Shown: positions 1 to 6,705, numbered from the stretch's first letter. The stretch: 8,044 bases of DNA from Quisquiliibacterium sp. (GCA_030830765.1 JAURMJ010000087.1:1-8044), one strand, 5' to 3'. Notes: a model not told the origin generated them from the sequence alone. Made by a program: numbers and translations.

Positions 1-278
1 GCCGGTTGCATCAGGTGCACGATCAGGTCGCCCAGATCGACCAGGACCCATTCTCCAGTCTCCTCACCCTCAACCGAGACCACAATCCCGCCGTTTTCCT
101 TGACCTTCTCGCAAACCCGGGAGGCCAGGGCGCGGGTCTGTCGGTTCGAAGTCCCGCTCGCGATGATGACTCGATCAAACAGATCGGAGACGCCGGTGGT
201 GTTGAAGACCTTGATTTCCTGGGCCTTGACGTCTTCCAGGGCGTCGACGACGACGCGTTGCAGCTTGCGGATATCCAT
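1..278 (-). CDS. rsfS: Ribosomal silencing factor RsfS (3' end cut by window edge)
   Basis: Minus-strand frame starting at an ATG at 276-278 and running off the left edge after 92 codons. It is not in a long uninterrupted ORF call but reads cleanly: the N-terminus is MDIRKLQRVVVDALEDVKAQ, followed by a SDLFDRVIIASGTSNRQ segment (residues 31-47) and GEWVLVDLGDLIVHLM (75-90). These are hallmarks of the RsfS/DUF143 (Iojap) family. Members bind ribosomal protein uL14 on the large subunit and block subunit joining, lowering translation during nutrient shortage. Most of the protein is present; only the C-terminal tail is missing. It is the last visible gene of the minus-strand run, 20 nt after nadD, as in many bacteria where nadD and rsfS are adjacent. 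A possible Shine-Dalgarno (AAGGAAG, 292-298) lies unusually far from the start. Identification is strong; regulation is inference. Confidence 0.93.
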   Translation of the reverse strand, partial: MDIRKLQRVVVDALEDVKAQEIKVFNTTGVSDLFDRVIIASGTSNRQTRALASRVCEKVKENGGIVVSVEGEETGEWVLVDLGDLIVHLMQP

Positions 279-284
279 CTTGAA

Positions 285-298
285 AAGGTCGCTTCCTT
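285..298 (-). promoter_or_regulatory. Small hairpin over the likely rsfS ribosome binding site
   Basis: On the minus strand the 20-nt nadD-rsfS gap reads AAGG, then AAGCGA, then CCTT. The A of the nadD stop codon extends this to AAAGG pairing with CCTTT. The purine-rich stretch AAGGAAG that would serve as rsfS ribosome binding site is partly in this stem, and about 13 nt separate it from the ATG. A ribosome finishing nadD would melt the stem, which suggests coupled translation. The pairing is seen in the sequence; the function is inferred, and a five-pair stem is weak. Confidence 0.25.
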
Positions 299-949
299 TC
301 AGTGCTCGGTGGCTGGACCATACAGCCGGTGCGAGTCAATATAGTCCAGAACTGGTCGGGGGACCAGTTCCTCGGGGCGCTCGCCACGGGCAAGCCGTTC
401 GCGCAGCACGGTAGCCGAAACCGGTACCGGTGGCATCACAAAAAATACGATCGAACCGGCCGCCTGATCGGGCAGACTGTCTCGACCATGGGCTGCAAGC
501 AGTGCTTCAACTGGCTCTGGCAGGTTTTGCAGGCTGACACGTTCGCGCTGCGTGCAGGCGATGTGTGCATGCTTGAGCAATTCCTGGTAGCGATGCCAGC
601 TGGCCAGGTTGCGCAACTGATCGCTGCCCATCAGCAGCACGATGGCAGGCTCCGGACCGAGCTCGGCGCGCATCTCGGCCAGCGTCTCGACTGTGTAGGT
701 GGCCCCGGTGCGCAGTGTCTCGCGGGCGTCGGAAACAAGCCCTGCTTGCCTGCCGATGGCAAGATCCACCATCGCAAGACGTTGTGCGGCGCTGGCTGCG
801 GCATGGTTCTTCTGCCACGAGCGACCGGTGGGCATCAGGCGCACTTCATCGAGCCTGAAGACGTCACGGGCTGCCCGTGCAAGCGCCAGATGGCCGATGT
901 GGATCGGATCGAAGGTGCCGCCAAGCAGGCCGATTCGTCGTCGTGACAA
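299..949 (-). CDS. nadD: Nicotinate-nucleotide adenylyltransferase
   Basis: 216 aa, cytosolic. It transfers AMP from ATP to nicotinate mononucleotide to give deamido-NAD, the penultimate step of NAD synthesis. The N-terminal nucleotidyltransferase motif GGTFDPIHIGH (residues 10-20) holds the H-x-G-H signature of the family. MGSDQL (107-112) and the C-terminal SATVLRERL (178-186), matching the family S-x-T/S-x-x-R nucleotide-binding element, complete the fold. Length is typical. The start is a TTG codon (947-949): going upstream in frame there are only five sense codons, none ATG or GTG, before a TGA at 965-967, while the conserved GGTFDP motif begins ten residues in. So TTG is effectively forced, and suggests a low initiation rate. 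A modest AGAG element sits a few bases upstream. It lies 29 nt after hemF and 20 nt before rsfS, in the same transcription direction. Confidence 0.97.
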   Translation of the reverse strand: MSRRRIGLLGGTFDPIHIGHLALARAARDVFRLDEVRLMPTGRSWQKNHAAASAAQRLAMVDLAIGRQAGLVSDARETLRTGATYTVETLAEMRAELGPEPAIVLLMGSDQLRNLASWHRYQELLKHAHIACTQRERVSLQNLPEPVEALLAAHGRDSLPDQAAGSIVFFVMPPVPVSATVLRERLARGERPEELVPRPVLDYIDSHRLYGPATEH

Positions 950-978
950 GGTGTTCTCTGGCGATCAGGGCGAGGGGC

Positions 979-1923
979 TTACGCCCAGTCCCGCGCTCTG
1001 AGGAAGTCGCTGTAGAGGCGCGCCTCGGGGCTGCCCGCTTCCGGCTGCCAGTCGTAGCGCCAGCGCACGCTCGGCGGCAGTGACATCAGAATGGACTCCG
1101 TACGACCACCTGATTGCAGACCGAACAACGTGCCACGGTCAAACACCAGGTTGAACTCGACATAGCGGCCGCGGCGGTAGGCCTGGAAATCACGCTCACG
1201 CTCGCCGAACGGATGGTCTCGATGACGTTCGACAATCGGCGCATAGGCGTCGATAAAGGCATCACCGACGCTGCGCATCAGGGCGAATGAACGCTCGAAG
1301 CCCAGTTCACTGAAGTCGTCGAAAAAAACACCGCCGACACCACGGGGCTCATTGCGATGCTTGAGGAAAAAGTACTCGTCGCACCACTTTTTGAAGCGTG
1401 GGTGATACTCGGCGCCGAATGGCTCAAGCGACTGCTTGCAGATCGAGTGAAAACGGACGACGTCCTTTTCGAAGGCGTAATACGGGGTCAGATCCATGCC
1501 GCCCCCAAACCACCAGATCGGTTCGCCACCGGCCGGATCGCGCGCCAGGAAAAAACGTACATTCATGTGCACGGTCGGTATATACGGATTGCGGGGGTGC
1601 ATGACCAATGACACCCCCATTGCCTCGAACGGCCGGCCGCCAAGCTGCGGGCGCTGCGCGCTGGCTGAAGGCGGCAGTTTGTCCCCGAATACATGCGAGA
1701 AGTTGACGCCGCCGCGCTCGAAGACTCCGCCTTCCTCGATGACGCGGGTGATGCCGCCGCCGCCGCCCGGACGGTCCCACTGGTCGGTCTTGAAGGGCTG
1801 TCCGTCGAGCGCTTCCAGGCGCGTGATGATTGCATCCTGCAGTCCGAGCAGGTAGCTGCGCACCAAGGTGGCGTCCGGTGTGACACCGATCCCGGGTTTG
1901 GCGTCAGGGGGCGGGTTGCTCAT
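979..1923 (-). CDS. hemF: Oxygen-dependent coproporphyrinogen III oxidase
   Basis: 314 aa, slightly longer than the E. coli enzyme because of a proline-rich N-terminal lead. It oxidatively decarboxylates coproporphyrinogen III to protoporphyrinogen IX using O2, in haem synthesis; soluble, normally a homodimer. Visible family landmarks are a glycine run [10 protein letters not shown] (51-60), [11 protein letters not shown] (70-80), [17 protein letters not shown] (109-125), the signature [13 protein letters not shown] (137-149), [10 protein letters not shown] (194-203) and [19 protein letters not shown] (252-270). All conserved blocks are intact. The ATG start at 1921-1923 lacks a strong Shine-Dalgarno and follows the purD stop by 21 nt, so translation may depend on coupling. 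Residues 4-6 are PPP, a possible ribosome-slowing stretch. Having the aerobic enzyme implies an oxygen-using lifestyle; an oxygen-independent HemN elsewhere cannot be excluded. Confidence 0.97.
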   Translation of the reverse strand: MSNPPPDAKPGIGVTPDATLVRSYLLGLQDAIITRLEALDGQPFKTDQWDRPGGGGGITRVIEEGGVFERGGVNFSHVFGDKLPPSASAQRPQLGGRPFEAMGVSLVMHPRNPYIPTVHMNVRFFLARDPAGGEPIWWFGGGMDLTPYYAFEKDVVRFHSICKQSLEPFGAEYHPRFKKWCDEYFFLKHRNEPRGVGGVFFDDFSELGFERSFALMRSVGDAFIDAYAPIVERHRDHPFGERERDFQAYRRGRYVEFNLVFDRGTLFGLQSGGRTESILMSLPPSVRWRYDWQPEAGSPEARLYSDFLRARDWA

Positions 1924-1944
1924 TGTCTGCAGCTTGCCAGCGTG

Positions 1945-3231
1945 TCAGCGCTTTCGTGCAATCGCGCGGTACCCGATATCGCGCCTGAACTGCATACCCT
2001 CGAAGCTGAGTGTCTCAATCCCCTTGTAGGCGATTGACTGGGCCATCTTGACGGAATCCCCCAGGCCGGTCACGCACAGGACGCGCCCGCCGCTGGTCAG
2101 CGTGCGGCCGTCCTGCTCGGTGGTGCCTGCGTGAAAGACCATGCATTGGCTATCGGCCGGATTCCCGCCAGTCGGCAAGCCGCTGATCACATCGCCTTTG
2201 CGAGGATCGTCCGGATACCCGTGCGCCGCGATGACCACTCCGAGTGCGGTGCGACGGTCCCATTCAATTTGAGCTTCGTCCAGCTTGCCATCAATCGCCA
2301 GCTCGAAGACGCCGGCCAGGTCACTCTTGATCCGCGCCATGATCGGCTGTGTCTCCGGGTCACCCATCCTGCAGTTGAACTCCAGCGTTTTGGGTTGACC
2401 CTTGTCGTCGATCATCAGCCCCGCGTACAGAAAGCCGGTGAACGGAATGCCATCACTGGCCATGCCGGTCACGGTCGGCATGATGATTTCACGCAGCACC
2501 TTGTTGTGAATCTCGGGGGTCACCACCGGGGCTGGCGAATAGGCGCCCATGCCCCCGGTGTTCGGACCGGCATCCCCATCCAGGAGTCGCTTGTGATCCT
2601 GGCTGGAGGCCATGGTCAGAACATGACGCCCGTCCACCATCACAATGAAGCTGGCTTCTTCGCCCGCCAGGAAATCTTCAATGACGACACGCGCGCCGGC
2701 CGAGCCCATCCGGTTGTCGATCAGCATCGAATCGATGGCGGCATGCGCCTGCTCGAGCGATTCGGCTACGACCACGCCTTTACCGGCGGCCAGTCCGTCA
2801 GCCTTGATGACAATCGGTGCGCCCCGTTGGTCGACATAGGCATGCGCAGCCGCAGGGTCTGTAAACGTCTCGTACTCCGCAGTCGGAATACTGTGACGTT
2901 TCATGAACGCCTTGGCGAAATCTTTTGAGGATTCGAGCTGCGCGGCCGCACGCGTCGGGCCGAAGATGCGCAGGCCACGCTCGCGGAACAGATCCACGAT
3001 CCCGGCGGCCAGCGGCGCTTCCGGGCCTACCACGGTGAATGCGACCTGCTCAGTGTGCGCAAAATCAGCCAGTTCCGACAGGTCGGTGATCTGCACGTTC
3101 TGCAGACCTGGTTCATGGGCCGTCCCGCCATTGCCTGGCGCGACAAAGACCTTGTGAACGCGGGGCGACTGGGCCAGGCGCCATGCCAGCGCATGCTCAC
3201 GCCCGCCAGAACCGACAACGAGAAGTTTCAT
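1945..3231 (-). CDS. purD: Phosphoribosylamine--glycine ligase (GAR synthetase)
   Basis: 428 aa, normal length for the family. It joins glycine to 5-phosphoribosylamine using ATP, the second step of de novo purine synthesis, in the cytosol. Domain order is that of the ATP-grasp fold: N-terminal VVGSGGREHALAW (5-17), VAPGNGGT (30-37) and VVGPEAPLAAG (67-77); ATP-binding VIKADGLAAGKGVVV (141-155); substrate region SSQDHKR (209-215) and GPNTGGMGAYSPAP (222-235); and the metal-binding EFNCRMGDPETQP (284-296), where Met replaces the more usual Phe of the RFGDPE signature. The ATG is preceded by AGGA with a 6-nt spacer, and that element overlaps the TAG stop of yebC, so the two genes are probably translationally coupled. 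It is followed by hemF after 21 nt. Nothing is truncated. Confidence 0.98.
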   Translation of the reverse strand: MKLLVVGSGGREHALAWRLAQSPRVHKVFVAPGNGGTAHEPGLQNVQITDLSELADFAHTEQVAFTVVGPEAPLAAGIVDLFRERGLRIFGPTRAAAQLESSKDFAKAFMKRHSIPTAEYETFTDPAAAHAYVDQRGAPIVIKADGLAAGKGVVVAESLEQAHAAIDSMLIDNRMGSAGARVVIEDFLAGEEASFIVMVDGRHVLTMASSQDHKRLLDGDAGPNTGGMGAYSPAPVVTPEIHNKVLREIIMPTVTGMASDGIPFTGFLYAGLMIDDKGQPKTLEFNCRMGDPETQPIMARIKSDLAGVFELAIDGKLDEAQIEWDRRTALGVVIAAHGYPDDPRKGDVISGLPTGGNPADSQCMVFHAGTTEQDGRTLTSGGRVLCVTGLGDSVKMAQSIAYKGIETLSFEGMQFRRDIGYRAIARKR

Positions 3232-3237
3232 GAAAAG

Positions 3238-3242
3238 TCCTA
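3238..3242 (-). promoter_or_regulatory. purD Shine-Dalgarno overlapping the yebC stop codon
   Basis: The minus strand reads TAGGA here: TAG is the yebC stop codon (3240-3242) and AGGA is the purD ribosome binding site, six bases before the purD ATG. The overlap is seen directly. Ribosomes ending yebC would land on the purD site, so coupled translation is a fair inference. Confidence 0.7.
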
Positions 3243-3974
3243 GGCTTGCTGCTCGTCGAACGATGCGTTGGTGTAGACCTGCTGCACGTCGTCGAGGTTC
3301 TCCAGTGCATCAAGCAGTTTTTGCATCCTGCTGGCGTCATCACCGGCAAGCTCGGTTTCGTTCAGCGGTTTCATCGTGATCTCTGCCACGTCAGCCTTCA
3401 GGCCGTTTGCCTCAAGTGCCTGCTTGACCGCAGCAAAATTGCCCGGTTCGCACAGGACCTCGATGCCGCCTTCATCGTCCGCGGTGACATCGTCGGCACC
3501 AGCATCGATCGCCGCTTCCATGACTTTGTCTTCCGAGGCGCCCGGTGCAAACAGGAACTGCCCGCAATGCTTGAACATGAACGTGACCGATCCGTCGGTG
3601 CCCAGATTACCGCCATTCTTGGAAAACGCGTGACGCACCTCGGCGACCGTGCGGGTCCGGTTGTCGGTCAGGCAGTCGACGATCACTGCGGCCCCGCTGA
3701 TGCCGTAGCCCTCGTAGCGGATTTCCTCGTAGTTCGCCCCATCCAGACCGCCGGCACCGCGCGCGATTGCCTTATTGACGGTGTCCTTGGGCATATTCGC
3801 GTCAGATGCTTTGTCCATCGCCAGCCGCAGGCGCGGGTTGGCTCCAGGGTCACCGCCGCCGCTTTTAGCAGCGACAGTGATCTCCTTGATCAGCCGGGTG
3901 AACAGTTTGCCGCGTTTGGCGTCCTGACGCCCTTTGCGATGCTGGATATTGGCCCATTTGGAGTGACCGGCCAT
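3240..3974 (-). CDS. yebC: YebC/PmpR (TACO1-like) family protein
   Basis: 244 aa, standard length. The start is set by the near-invariant family N-terminus [20 protein letters not shown] and by a strong Shine-Dalgarno seven bases upstream; the open frame continues to 4088 but that extension is not family-like. Further landmarks are the basic N-terminal domain (about 1-75), [20 protein letters not shown] (about 85-104), [15 protein letters not shown] and the acidic C-terminal [15 protein letters not shown]. The family has been described as DNA-binding regulators (PmpR type) and, for TACO1 and some bacterial YebC proteins, as translation factors easing synthesis of proline-rich stretches; which applies here cannot be told. 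It is the promoter-proximal gene of the five-gene run, with a stop overlapping the purD ribosome binding site. In E. coli yebC neighbours ruvC instead. Confidence 0.96.
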   Translation of the reverse strand: MAGHSKWANIQHRKGRQDAKRGKLFTRLIKEITVAAKSGGGDPGANPRLRLAMDKASDANMPKDTVNKAIARGAGGLDGANYEEIRYEGYGISGAAVIVDCLTDNRTRTVAEVRHAFSKNGGNLGTDGSVTFMFKHCGQFLFAPGASEDKVMEAAIDAGADDVTADDEGGIEVLCEPGNFAAVKQALEANGLKADVAEITMKPLNETELAGDDASRMQKLLDALENLDDVQQVYTNASFDEQQA

Positions 3975-3981
3975 GCTTAAA

Positions 3982-3989
3982 CCTTTCCT
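3982..3989 (-). promoter_or_regulatory. Strong Shine-Dalgarno deciding the yebC start
   Basis: The minus strand reads AGGAAAGG with a seven-base spacer to the ATG at 3972-3974. This and the conserved MAGHSKW N-terminus rule out the longer reading from 4088, which would also run through the divergent promoter region. Confidence 0.85.
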
Positions 3990-4048
3990 ACGCCGTTTGC
4001 ACGATGCGTGCCTGGCGTGGTCGAATCTCGGATTGCGGAGTGCCCGCG

Positions 4049-4054
4049 ATTTTA
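4049..4054 (-). promoter_or_regulatory. Candidate -10 box of the yebC operon
   Basis: In the 96-nt divergent region (3975-4070) the minus strand reads TAAAAT, five of six matches to TATAAT. A paired -35 about 17 bp upstream is poor (CAGTCA, three of six). Use would give a leader of roughly 70 nt to yebC. No better minus-strand candidate was seen in this gap. On the plus strand only a weak pair (TTGCAC at 3997-4002, TCGAAT at 4021-4026) could serve the permease gene. Confidence 0.28.
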
Positions 4055-4070
4055 TCACCCCGGTTATTTG

Positions 4071-4985
4071 ATGACTGACGGAACACATCGCGACATGACG
4101 CGCCGGCGCTGGCTGACCGGGCTTGCGTTCGGCGCTGTCGGCGCGACGCTGTTCTCGGCCAAGGCGATCATTGTCAAGCTGGCCTACCGTTATCAGGTCG
4201 ATCCGGTGACACTGATCGCACTGCGGATGGTGTTTGCTCTGCCCTTTTTTGTTGCGGTTGCACTGTATTTCGGTGCAGGGTTACCTGAAAACAGAAGGTC
4301 AGGAGACGGATGGCGGGTCCTGGGCCTGGGCATTACCGGTTATTACCTGGGCAGCTTTCTTGATTTTCTGGGCCTGCAATACATCTCGGCAGGACTGGAG
4401 CGGGTGATTCTTTATCTGAATCCAACCCTGGTCCTGCTGATCTCCGCTGTTGTTCTGCGCAAGACGATCGGCCGACTGCAGTGGATTGCACTGGCGGTCA
4501 CCTATGCCGGCGTGCTTGTCGTGTTCTCCCATGATCTGAAGCTGTCGGGAAGCAACGTGACGCTGGGGGCCGCGCTGGTCTTCAGCAGTGCCCTGTCGTA
4601 TTCGATCTACCTGGTCGCCGCCGGTGAGATCGTGAACCGGATCGGTTCGCTGCGGCTGACCGCCTGGGCCAGTATTGTGGCCTGTCTGCTGTGCATGGCG
4701 CAGTCTGTGCTTATCGATCCGGCTGCTCTGTTCGGACAGCCCTGGCAGGTTTACGGGCTTTCAGTCATCAACGCGGTATGCTGCACTGTTTTACCGGTCT
4801 TTCTGGTGATGATGGCCGTCGAGCGCATCGGCTCGGGCGCAGCATCGCAGACCGGCATGCTTGGCCCGGTTGCGACGATTGCGCTGGCCGCTGTTTTTCT
4901 GGGTGATCCGGTTTCGGGTACGCAGTTGGCGGGCACGGCGATCGTTCTGGCTGGTGTTTTCATTCTGACCACGAAAAAGGCTTGA
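4071..4985 (+). CDS. EamA/DMT-superfamily inner-membrane permease
   Basis: 304 aa from the ATG at 4071. The protein is almost wholly hydrophobic, with about ten membrane segments (roughly 13-36, 45-67, 82-104, 108-128, 136-153, 163-184, 193-213, 226-248, 264-278, 284-300) in two halves, as in the duplicated EamA drug/metabolite transporter fold. Characteristic touches are the end-of-helix segment [16 protein letters not shown] (108-123) in the first half and its counterpart [15 protein letters not shown] (256-270) in the second, and the basic MTRRRW lead before helix 1. Members export or import amino acids, nucleosides, sugars or drugs; the substrate is not readable here. An in-frame ATG at 4008 gives a longer form that reads back towards yebC and lacks family character. 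ATG 4095 is an equally possible start, since neither 4071 nor 4095 has a convincing Shine-Dalgarno. The gene is 2 nt from the following SDR, so the two are almost surely one transcript. Confidence 0.9.
   Translation: MTDGTHRDMTRRRWLTGLAFGAVGATLFSAKAIIVKLAYRYQVDPVTLIALRMVFALPFFVAVALYFGAGLPENRRSGDGWRVLGLGITGYYLGSFLDFLGLQYISAGLERVILYLNPTLVLLISAVVLRKTIGRLQWIALAVTYAGVLVVFSHDLKLSGSNVTLGAALVFSSALSYSIYLVAAGEIVNRIGSLRLTAWASIVACLLCMAQSVLIDPAALFGQPWQVYGLSVINAVCCTVLPVFLVMMAVERIGSGAASQTGMLGPVATIALAAVFLGDPVSGTQLAGTAIVLAGVFILTTKKA
4976..4980 (+). promoter_or_regulatory. Shine-Dalgarno of the SDR gene, inside the permease gene
   Basis: AAAGG lies in the last codons of the permease gene, seven bases before the ATG at 4988. 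It favours that ATG over the in-frame TTG at 4982, which overlaps the permease stop codon. Confidence 0.7.
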
Positions 4986-4987
4986 AG

Positions 4988-5767
4988 ATGGATTTCGGAA
5001 TCGCAGGGAAGTGGGCGCTCGTCTGCGGCGCAAGCAAGGGTCTCGGGTACGGTTGCGCGCGTGCGCTGGCTGGTGAGGGTGTCAATGTTGTGATTAACGC
5101 GCGCTCAGAGCAGTCGCTGCGCGAAGCTGCTGCGCGCATTGCCGACGAGACTGGCGTTCAGGTCGTGCCGGTTGCCATCGACATCACGACCGAAGCCGGT
5201 CGCGCGGCCGCGCTGGCCGCCTGCCCGCAGGTTGACATTCTGGTGAACAATGCCGGCGGTCCGCCCCCAGGAGACTTCCGTAATTTCACCCGCGACGACT
5301 GGATTCGTGCCGTCGACGCAAATATGCTCACGCCAATCGAGCTGATCAAGGCCACTGTGGACGGCATGATCGAGCGCAAGTTCGGCCGCATCGTCAACAT
5401 CACATCCAGTGCAGTCAAGGCCCCGATCGATATCCTGGGCCTGTCCAACGGTGCGCGCAGCGGCTTGACCGGTTTTGTGGCTGGCATCTCGCGTAAGACC
5501 GTCGTTCACAATGTGACGATCAACAATCTGCTGCCGGGTATGTTCGACACGGATCGCCTCAAGGGTACGATCGAAGCGGCCGCCAAGCAGCAGGGTGTCA
5601 GCATCGAGGAAGCTCGCAAACGCCGTGTTGCAAGCGTACCGGCCGGTCGTCTCGGCACTTCCGAGGAATTCGGCCAGGCCTGCGCCTACCTGTGCTCTGC
5701 CCAGGCGTCGTACGTGACCGGACAGAACTTCCTGATCGATGGCGGCGTCTACCCGGGTACGTTCTGA
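4988..5767 (+). CDS. SDR-family protein with atypical active site
   Basis: 259 aa, typical length for a classical short-chain dehydrogenase/reductase. A Rossmann fold is evident: GASKGLGYGCA (14-24) for the glycine-rich dinucleotide loop, VDILVNNAGG (82-91), NM at 112-113 holding the structural Asn, RIVNITSSAV (134-143), INNLLPGMFDTDRL (178-191), and the C-terminal SYVTGQNFLIDGGVYPG (241-257). The catalytic Y-x-x-x-K is absent: counting 13 and 17 residues from Ser140, the positions are Ser153 and Arg157, in GLSNGARSGL. This matches my memory of a BKR-like SDR subgroup noted as lacking a perfect active-site tetrad, so the change is probably a subfamily trait, not decay. The protein is often labelled 3-oxoacyl-ACP reductase, but that activity should not be assumed. 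It is encoded 2 nt after the permease, and its 3' end overlaps the convergent kinase gene by 19 nt. Confidence 0.92.
   Translation: MDFGIAGKWALVCGASKGLGYGCARALAGEGVNVVINARSEQSLREAAARIADETGVQVVPVAIDITTEAGRAAALAACPQVDILVNNAGGPPPGDFRNFTRDDWIRAVDANMLTPIELIKATVDGMIERKFGRIVNITSSAVKAPIDILGLSNGARSGLTGFVAGISRKTVVHNVTINNLLPGMFDTDRLKGTIEAAAKQQGVSIEEARKRRVASVPAGRLGTSEEFGQACAYLCSAQASYVTGQNFLIDGGVYPGTF
5749..5767. other. 19-nt tail-to-tail overlap of SDR and sugar kinase genes
   Basis: The SDR stop (TGA, 5765-5767, plus strand) lies beyond the kinase stop (TAG on the minus strand, 5749-5751). The last five sense codons and stop of each gene therefore share DNA on opposite strands. Both frames remain intact and both C-termini look normal. 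Confidence 0.95.
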
Positions 5768-6675
5768 AACATCGCGAGCACTTCGGCTCGTCGGGGGAGC
5801 GGGGCAACCGCCCCGAACCCCGTTGTTGAAAGGGCCGCCGCTGCGTTCGCATAGCGCGCGGCTTCCCAGATCGAATCCCCGGCACTGATGCGCGCCAGGA
5901 AGCTGCCACAAAAGCAGTCACCGGCGCCGGTTGCGTCGACCGCGTGCACACGATGCCCCCCCAGGTATTCGATGCGATGACCATCGCTGGCCAGCACGCC
6001 CCGCTCACCGAGCTTGAGCAGCACATTGCGCGCACCCAGCCGATGAGACCATTCGATGATCCCGGTTTCGTCATCGATGCCTGACAGCATGACGGCATCT
6101 TCAAGACTGGGCAGAAAATAGTCACTGAGTGCGGCCGCTGCCGCAGTCAGCGCACGGGCTCTGGCCAGCGGCCACAGTTTCAGTCGCAGGTTCGGATCAA
6201 AGGCGGTCTTGTTGCCCGAGGTTCTGGCCAGATCAAAGGCCGTCATGACCGTGTCGCAGGCGCTTGCAGAAATCGCCAGACTGATCCCGGACGCATAGAG
6301 GATGCGGCTTTGCTGAACCAGCTCAGTCGGCAATTGCTCTGGACGCATCCTGCTGGCTGCCGATCCTGCACGCAAATAGCTGAAGCCATGGCCGCGCGAC
6401 CCATGGGTGACGAAATAGACCGCGGTGTGGGCCGATGGATCGATGTCGACCGCGCTGCAGTCAACGCCTTCGGTCTGCCACAGGTCGCTGAACATGCGTC
6501 CAAACTCGTCGTCGCCCAGCTGAGTCACGTAGGCAGTTCGGGCGCCAGTCCGCGCGGCGGCGATGATTGCATTCGAAGTGTCGCCACCGAAGCCCTGCAG
6601 AAAGGTCGATTCACCAGGGCGGGTCTGGTTGAATTCGACCATCGGCTCACCGATGGCAGTGATGTCGAAGCGCAT
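5749..6675 (-). CDS. PfkB-family sugar kinase, 2-keto-3-deoxygluconate kinase-like
   Basis: 308 aa, normal for ribokinase/PfkB enzymes, cytosolic. Signature 1 is seen as GFGGDTSNAIIAAARTGA (28-45) followed by YVTQLGDDEFG (49-59). Signature 2 is DATGAGDCFCGSF (247-259), with Asp253 as the expected catalytic base. Residues 100-110 (YLRAGSAASRM), 129-136 (SGISLAIS), FDPNLRLKLWP (159-169) and YFLPSLEDA (186-194) resemble KdgK, which phosphorylates 2-keto-3-deoxygluconate with ATP. No KDPG aldolase, dehydratase or uronate genes are beside it, so the substrate stays provisional and other keto-sugars or fructose are possible. The ATG at 6673-6675 has a clean GAGGA seven bases upstream. It is monocistronic in this view, divergent from the quinone oxidoreductase and convergent with the SDR gene, sharing 19 nt. 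Confidence 0.93.
   Translation of the reverse strand: MRFDITAIGEPMVEFNQTRPGESTFLQGFGGDTSNAIIAAARTGARTAYVTQLGDDEFGRMFSDLWQTEGVDCSAVDIDPSAHTAVYFVTHGSRGHGFSYLRAGSAASRMRPEQLPTELVQQSRILYASGISLAISASACDTVMTAFDLARTSGNKTAFDPNLRLKLWPLARARALTAAAAALSDYFLPSLEDAVMLSGIDDETGIIEWSHRLGARNVLLKLGERGVLASDGHRIEYLGGHRVHAVDATGAGDCFCGSFLARISAGDSIWEAARYANAAAALSTTGFGAVAPLPRRAEVLAMFQNVPG
5775..5815 (+). other. Two tandem hairpins just after the SDR stop
   Basis: Hairpin 1: CGAGC (5775-5779) pairs with GCTCG (5786-5790) across a six-base loop. Hairpin 2: CGGGGC (5800-5805) pairs with GCCCCG (5810-5815) around the loop AACC, six perfect GC pairs. No T tract follows either, so neither is a standard intrinsic terminator. 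They also lie within the kinase coding sequence (encoding the segment around GAVAPLPRRAEVL), and may just reflect GC-rich codons. A transcript-end role is possible but unproven. Confidence 0.3.
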
Positions 6676-6682
6676 GGCTTGG

Positions 6683-6687
6683 TCCTC
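6683..6687 (-). promoter_or_regulatory. Shine-Dalgarno of the sugar kinase
   Basis: The minus strand reads GAGGA with a seven-base spacer to the kinase ATG, confirming that start. Confidence 0.8.
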
Positions 6688-6705
6688 GATTGCAAGCTGG
6701 CGCGC

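Noticed and set aside
330..347. Near-identical strings at about 330-347 and 6850-6867 (16 of 18 bases alike, around CGAGTC-ATATA-TCCA)
   Set aside because: The first is coding sequence for the NadD segment LDYIDS; the second is the qor promoter region. The match is short, isolated and best explained by chance, and no further copies were seen.
2131..2928. Long plus-strand open frame opposite purD (265 aa)
   Set aside because: It is the antisense shadow of an intact purD gene; its translation has no recognisable domain and no Shine-Dalgarno.
3975..4088. Longer yebC reading frame from 4088 (282 aa)
   Set aside because: The extra 38 residues have no family character, and the MAGHSKW start with its strong Shine-Dalgarno at 3982-3989 is decisive.
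5775..5815. Hairpins called as an intrinsic terminator
   Set aside because: No T-rich tract follows on either strand, and the stems fall in kinase coding sequence, so only a candidate structural feature is recorded.
5105..5911. Long minus-strand open frame opposite the SDR gene (268 aa)
   Set aside because: It overlaps both the SDR and the kinase end, has shadow-type composition, and lacks any family motif.
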